A stretch of 8,173 nt of DNA from an uncultured Ruminococcus sp. (GTDB lineage: Bacteria > Bacillota > Clostridia > Oscillospirales > Acutalibacteraceae), in contig CADBRK010000090.1 of the NCBI GenBank assembly GCA_902797065.1, positions 1-8,173 on the forward strand. Direction: 5' to 3'. The notes beneath the pieces were generated by a model that saw only the letters and a list, made by a program, of their open reading frames with translations, had not been told where the DNA came from and made no database searches. This document shows positions 5,042 to 8,173 of the stretch, in pieces (within the stretch, counting starts at the first letter, position 1; each line of letters opens with the position of its first letter). Position numbers and translations under genes: made by a program.

Positions 5042-7114
5042 TCAGTTCTCTGCCAGTTCTGCTTTTCTCTGTTCGATGACTTTCTGAGCAACGTTTGCGG
5101 GAGCGTCCTCATAGCGGACAAAATCAAATGTATATGAGCCTCTGCCCTGAGTAGCCTGTCTGAGGAATACGGAGAAGTCGTGCATTTCTGCCATAGGTAC
5201 TTCTGCGATGATCTCCTGATAGCCGCTCTCTGCGGGGTTCATGCCGAGAACTCTGCCGCGTCTTTTTGTAACTTCGCCCATAATATCGCCCATGTTGCTG
5301 TCGGGAACGATAGCCTTCAGTGAACCGATAGGTTCAAGGAGAGTCGGATTGGCAAGCGGCATACCGTTCTTATATGCGATGGAAGCAGCTGTCTTGAACG
5401 CCATTTCCGAGGAGTCTACGGGGTGATACGAACCGTCGTACAGAGTAGCCTTGAGTCCTACTACGGGATAGCCTGCAAGAGGTCCTTTTGAAATGCTGTC
5501 GCGCAGACCCTTCTCAACTGCGGGGAAGAATCCCTTCGGAACCGAACCGCCGACAACTCTCTGATCGAAGAGAAGGTCCTCGCCCTCATAAGGCTCGAAC
5601 TCTATCCAAACATCGCCGAACTGACCGTGACCGCCGGACTGCTTCTTGTGTCTGCCCTGAACCTGTACCTTCTTGCGGATAGTCTCTCTGTATGCAACCT
5701 TGGGCTGATCGAGAACAACGTCTATGCCGTACTTGCTCTTGAGTTTTGAAACAACTACGTCGAGGTGCTGCTCGCCGAGACCAGATACTACCATCTGATG
5801 AGTCTCATGATTATTTACGAATGACAATGTCTTGTCTTCTTCGCAAAGCTTAAGCAAGCCCTGAGCTACCTTATCTTCGTCGCCCTTCTTCTTCGGAGCG
5901 ATAGCCATCGAGTAGGAAGCGTGAGGATAGCTGATACCCTCAAGAGTTACTTTTCTGATAGGTGAGCAGAGAGTATCGCCTGTGTTTGTATAGAGAAGCT
6001 TCGGAACACAGCCTATGTCGCCTGCGCCGATGTATGAAACATCTTCCTGCTTTTTGCCGCGGGGGATCATTACCTTTGTGATCCTCTCGCTTTCGCCTGT
6101 TCTCATATTGATAAGGGGTGTATCGGAAGATACTTTACCCGAAATAACCTTGAAGAATGACAGCTTTCCTACGAACGGGTCGGATACTGTCTTGAATACC
6201 AATGCAGCGGTTGCGGCAGCGCTGTTGACGGATACCTCGACTACATCGCCGTTGGGGTCGGAGCCTATTTCGCCGCCCTTTGAAGCTGCACTCGGAGCAA
6301 GCCATACAAGGCTGTTGAGGAACTGATCTATACCGTAAGTGAGCTGAGCGTCGCCGCAGAATACGGGGCAGATAGAACCGTCTTTAACGCCCTGCGATAC
6401 GCCGAGTACGATCTCTTCGGGAGTGAACTCTTCGCCCATGAGGAACTTGTCGAGCAGATCTTCGCTTGTTTCTGCAACGGCTTCTTTGATAGCATTTCTC
6501 AGACCCTCGAGTCTGTCGCCCATATCGGGCAGTGCAACCTGAGAAACTTTTCCGTTCTCATACTTGTATGCTTTGTAGTCGAACAGGTTTACATATGTGT
6601 TAGCCTGACCGTTCTCGATAAACGGTACTACAACGGGGCATACGCTCGGACCGAATTTAGCCTTGAGTGTTTCGAATACACGGTAGAATCTTGCGCTCTC
6701 GTCACAAAGACCGTTTACAAAGAATACCTTTGTGAGACCCTGCTCGTCTGCAAGCTTAACTGCCTTTTCCGTGCCTATATTTACACCGTTTTTGCCGGAT
6801 ACGACGATAACAGCCGTGTCGGCAGCGCGCATACCTTCATAAAGTCCGCCCTGGAAGTCAAGCAGACCGGGAGTGTCGATTATATTAATTTTATTGCCCT
6901 TCCATTCCATCGGCGCAATAGAGGATACTACCGATACCTTTCTCTTTATCTCTTCGGGGTCAAAGTCGAGTACTGTGTTTCCGTCTTCGATCTTGCCCAA
7001 TCTGTCGGATGCACCCGAGAGGTAGAGCATAGCCTCGGCGAGTGATGTCTTGCCGCAGGAGCCGTGTCCTGCAAGAGCAATATTAAAAATCTTGTTTGGT
7101 TCGTACTGTTTCAA
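5042..7114 (-). CDS. EF-G-like translational GTPase paralogue with atypical GTPase motifs
   Basis: The 690-residue protein has all EF-G domains: GTPase (about 1-275), domain II (FVGKLSFFKVISGKV, 314-328), III (ending SGLGEQHLDVV, 444-454), IV (SGGHGQFGDVWIEFEP, 493-508; GGSVPKGFFPAVEKGL, 522-537) and V (LLEPIGSLKAIVP, then GEVTKRRGRVLGM). The P-loop is intact (AGHGSCGKTS, 15-24). Other motifs differ from housekeeping EF-G: G3 is DTPGLLDF rather than DTPGHVDF, G4 is NGLC (134-137) rather than NKMD, and G5 reads GDA rather than GSA. It therefore resembles the secondary EF-G group of bacteria, of uncertain function, more than FusA. The start is TTG at 7114, preceded by AAGGGAG (minus strand, 7124-7130) with 9-base spacing; the frame has a stop just upstream and no ATG before residue 29. 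It is monocistronic, unlike fusA in the str operon. Tetracycline-resistance ribosomal protection protein is less likely. Confidence 0.88.
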   Translation of the reverse strand: MKQYEPNKIFNIALAGHGSCGKTSLAEAMLYLSGASDRLGKIEDGNTVLDFDPEEIKRKVSVVSSIAPMEWKGNKINIIDTPGLLDFQGGLYEGMRAADTAVIVVSGKNGVNIGTEKAVKLADEQGLTKVFFVNGLCDESARFYRVFETLKAKFGPSVCPVVVPFIENGQANTYVNLFDYKAYKYENGKVSQVALPDMGDRLEGLRNAIKEAVAETSEDLLDKFLMGEEFTPEEIVLGVSQGVKDGSICPVFCGDAQLTYGIDQFLNSLVWLAPSAASKGGEIGSDPNGDVVEVSVNSAAATAALVFKTVSDPFVGKLSFFKVISGKVSSDTPLINMRTGESERITKVMIPRGKKQEDVSYIGAGDIGCVPKLLYTNTGDTLCSPIRKVTLEGISYPHASYSMAIAPKKKGDEDKVAQGLLKLCEEDKTLSFVNNHETHQMVVSGLGEQHLDVVVSKLKSKYGIDVVLDQPKVAYRETIRKKVQVQGRHKKQSGGHGQFGDVWIEFEPYEGEDLLFDQRVVGGSVPKGFFPAVEKGLRDSISKGPLAGYPVVGLKATLYDGSYHPVDSSEMAFKTAASIAYKNGMPLANPTLLEPIGSLKAIVPDSNMGDIMGEVTKRRGRVLGMNPAESGYQEIIAEVPMAEMHDFSVFLRQATQGRGSYTFDFVRYEDAPANVAQKVIEQRKAELAEN

Positions 7115-7152
7115 TCGGAATAACTCCCTTCAATATAAAAAATAATCTGTTC

Positions 7153-7179
7153 GGGACATTGTTCAAATAAAAATGCCCC
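7153..7179 (-). promoter_or_regulatory. Possible hairpin in the EF-G-like gene leader
   Basis: On the minus strand GGGGCAT (7173-7179) can pair with ATGTCCC (7153-7159), 7 base pairs with one G-U, around a 13-base AT-rich loop. It would lie near the 5' end of the mRNA, about 22 bases upstream of the AAGGGAG site. It has no T tract, so a role in mRNA stability or translation is more likely than termination. Function is unproven. Confidence 0.35.
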
Positions 7180-7190
7180 ACTGATTATTA

Positions 7191-7218
7191 ATTATATCAT
7201 GTTTGCACAAAAAATCAA
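7191..7218 (-). promoter_or_regulatory. Promoter of the EF-G-like gene
   Basis: On the minus strand TTGATT (7213-7218) and a perfect TATAAT (7191-7196) are separated by 16 bases. Transcription should start near 7184, giving a leader of about 70 bases with the hairpin at 7153-7179. The spacer contains one copy of a GTGCAA motif repeated further upstream. Confidence 0.6.
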
Positions 7219-7335
7219 CGTATTTTTAATTCGTTTTATAAAATTAACTTGTTGCACTAAAATACATAACAGTAATTGTGCATTTTAACTATTAACTTTG
7301 AATAAAATATAAAGTAATTGTTAATTTATTGCCGC

Positions 7336-7364
7336 AAAAAAGCCGCCCTTTTGAGGCGGCTTTT
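7336..7364 (-). terminator. Intrinsic terminator of the dockerin-CAP gene
   Basis: AAAAGCCGCC (7338-7347) and GGCGGCTTTT (7355-7364) form a 10-bp GC-rich stem with a 7-base loop. On the minus strand it ends in six Ts (7336-7341) and lies 14 bases after the TGA stop. It is a textbook intrinsic terminator in the minus direction; the plus strand has only TTTTG after the stem. The AT-rich remainder of this gap, about 7219-7335, shows no gene, only the motif repeats described under findings. Confidence 0.9.
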
Positions 7365-7378
7365 GATTGAAGATGAAA

Positions 7379-8074
7379 TCATTTAATTATTATTGCCCAT
7401 AAGTAATGATCTGTATTGCCGGATTCCTTAATGCTGCCGACGCAGAGTGTGGTATAATCTCCCGACATGAGCAAAGCGTACATTTTATCGTCGTCGGAAT
7501 AATACTTCACAAGATGGTTGTATACACTATCGGCATCCATGTATTCATGCACAAAGATCTGGTTCGGAGTGATGCTCGCATTGTAGTTGAGGTTACACTC
7601 GGTAAGAACGGTGAAGAAATCGCTTCCGTCGGGTCTTGTATCTTTTTGGTTTGTGAGATACTCGTTTGCTCTGATATTGCCTGCTTCATAGTGAGCGTCC
7701 GTGCAGGAGAACGGGAGCAGACCACGGTTAACTCTGTCCTCGTTGATCTTGCTGACAAAATTGATCCTCTCTTGTTTGTTCGGGGTGATGGCTTCCATTG
7801 TTTCTTTGTCAAGACATACGTATTTTTGTATCATCAGAGAATCCTGAGCGTTGATCGCGCCGTTTCCGTCAACGTCGCCGCCTCTGAGCTGATCTGAGGA
7901 AGGGGTGATAAGACCTACGTCGATTTTCTGAGCGATGGATGCGTCTCTGAGTGATATTTTATTGTCGCCGTTGAGGTCGCCTTTTATATAGTATGCGCTT
8001 GCGTCTATGGATGAAAGAGAAACAAATGACATAACAGCTGCTGCGGCTAAAATAAAGCCCAATAATTTTTTCAT
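7379..8074 (-). CDS. Secreted dockerin protein with degenerate CAP/SCP-like domain
   Basis: The 231-residue product begins with a signal peptide (MKKLLGFILAAAAVMSF, cleavage likely after ASA, residues 25-27). A dockerin follows at once, with two calcium-binding repeats: GDLNGDNKISLRD (32-44) and GDVDGNGAINAQD (66-78), each with a following helix. Dockerins bind cohesins and so attach proteins to scaffoldins or the cell surface. Residues about 102-230 look like a CAP/SCP (YkwD-like) domain: INEDRVNRGLLPF, then RANEYL, TRPDGSDFFTVLTE, CVGSI and YLWAIII. The usual CAP residues are not seen: the His before TRPDG is Asp145, the GENI motif is PNQI (170-173), and the SxGHR motif reads SDDDK (193-197). 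I chose ATG 8074 because AAAGGAGAGG precedes it and the signal peptide begins there; the frame is open 27 codons further upstream. The gene is monocistronic. Loss of CAP activity is inference. Confidence 0.85.
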   Translation of the reverse strand: MKKLLGFILAAAAVMSFVSLSSIDASAYYIKGDLNGDNKISLRDASIAQKIDVGLITPSSDQLRGGDVDGNGAINAQDSLMIQKYVCLDKETMEAITPNKQERINFVSKINEDRVNRGLLPFSCTDAHYEAGNIRANEYLTNQKDTRPDGSDFFTVLTECNLNYNASITPNQIFVHEYMDADSVYNHLVKYYSDDDKMYALLMSGDYTTLCVGSIKESGNTDHYLWAIIIK

Positions 8075-8122
8075 TATAATCCTCTCCTTTATAAAAATAC
8101 AGATTCCTTTCCTATTGTAATA

Positions 8123-8152
8123 ATAATACAACAAAAAGGAACTGCTTGTCAA
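8123..8152 (-). promoter_or_regulatory. Promoter of the dockerin-CAP gene
   Basis: On the minus strand a perfect -35 TTGACA (8147-8152) is followed after 18 bases by TATTAT (8123-8128). Transcription should start near 8116, giving a leader of about 40 bases that carries the AAAGGAGAGG ribosome site. The promoter lies inside the open frame upstream of ATG 8074, further evidence against a longer N terminus. Confidence 0.7.
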
Positions 8153-8173
8153 CATCTTTCATGAAAATACTGC

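Noticed and set aside
5042..7114. Tetracycline-resistance ribosomal protection protein or housekeeping fusA
   Set aside because: G3, G4 and G5 differ from those of FusA and TetM-type proteins, and the gene is not next to rpsL, rpsG or tuf.
7406..7897. Plus-strand ORF opposite the dockerin-CAP gene
   Set aside because: It is antisense to a protein with a clear signal peptide and dockerin repeats, and has no ribosome site or recognisable product.
8075..8155. 27-residue N-terminal extension of the dockerin-CAP protein
   Set aside because: The extension overlaps the predicted promoter and ribosome site and would place the signal peptide internally; ATG 8074 has a strong Shine-Dalgarno.

Overview
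The window looks like chromosomal DNA of an anaerobic Gram-positive Clostridia member close to Ruminococcus/Oscillospiraceae. The reasons are a secreted protein with a cellulosome-type dockerin, a two-subunit iron-sulphur (class I) fumarase, sigma-A-like promoters with strong AGGAGG-type ribosome sites, and moderate GC genes separated by AT-rich gaps. Genus is an inference; there is no rRNA or tRNA here. No phage, transposase, CRISPR array or defence module was recognised.

Layout. Bases 2-286 are the 3' end of rsmI, a 16S rRNA methyltransferase. Then come a short tandem repeat whose unit contains a Shine-Dalgarno core, a 42-residue membrane microprotein (335-463), and a two-helix membrane protein resembling DUF3592 (583-1062) whose N terminus is unclear. 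A bidirectional hairpin terminator at 1076-1103 separates these from a minus-strand two-component operon: response regulator (2653-3324), then sensor histidine kinase (1108-2646).

The regulator gene diverges from a plus-strand operon for fumarase alpha (3557-4408) and beta (4421-4957). The 232-bp gap holds a near-consensus fumarase promoter. It also holds a probable opposite-facing regulator promoter that would use the same -35 hexamer. A second hairpin region (4963-5005) closes the fumarase operon and the convergent minus-strand gene 5042-7114. That gene is an EF-G-like translational GTPase with a TTG start and altered GTPase signature motifs. A 264-bp AT-rich gap follows, with its promoter, a leader hairpin and a strong terminator for the last gene. 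That last gene (7379-8074, minus) encodes a secreted protein with an N-terminal dockerin and a CAP/SCP-like domain lacking the usual CAP active-site residues.

The genes do not form one pathway. The clear functional units are the two-component pair and the fumarase pair, possibly linked through their shared promoter region. I see no convincing new multi-gene system. The points most worth a second look are the altered EF-G paralogue, the dockerin-CAP protein, the shared -35 arrangement, the repeats in leaders, and the ambiguous start of the DUF3592-like gene.
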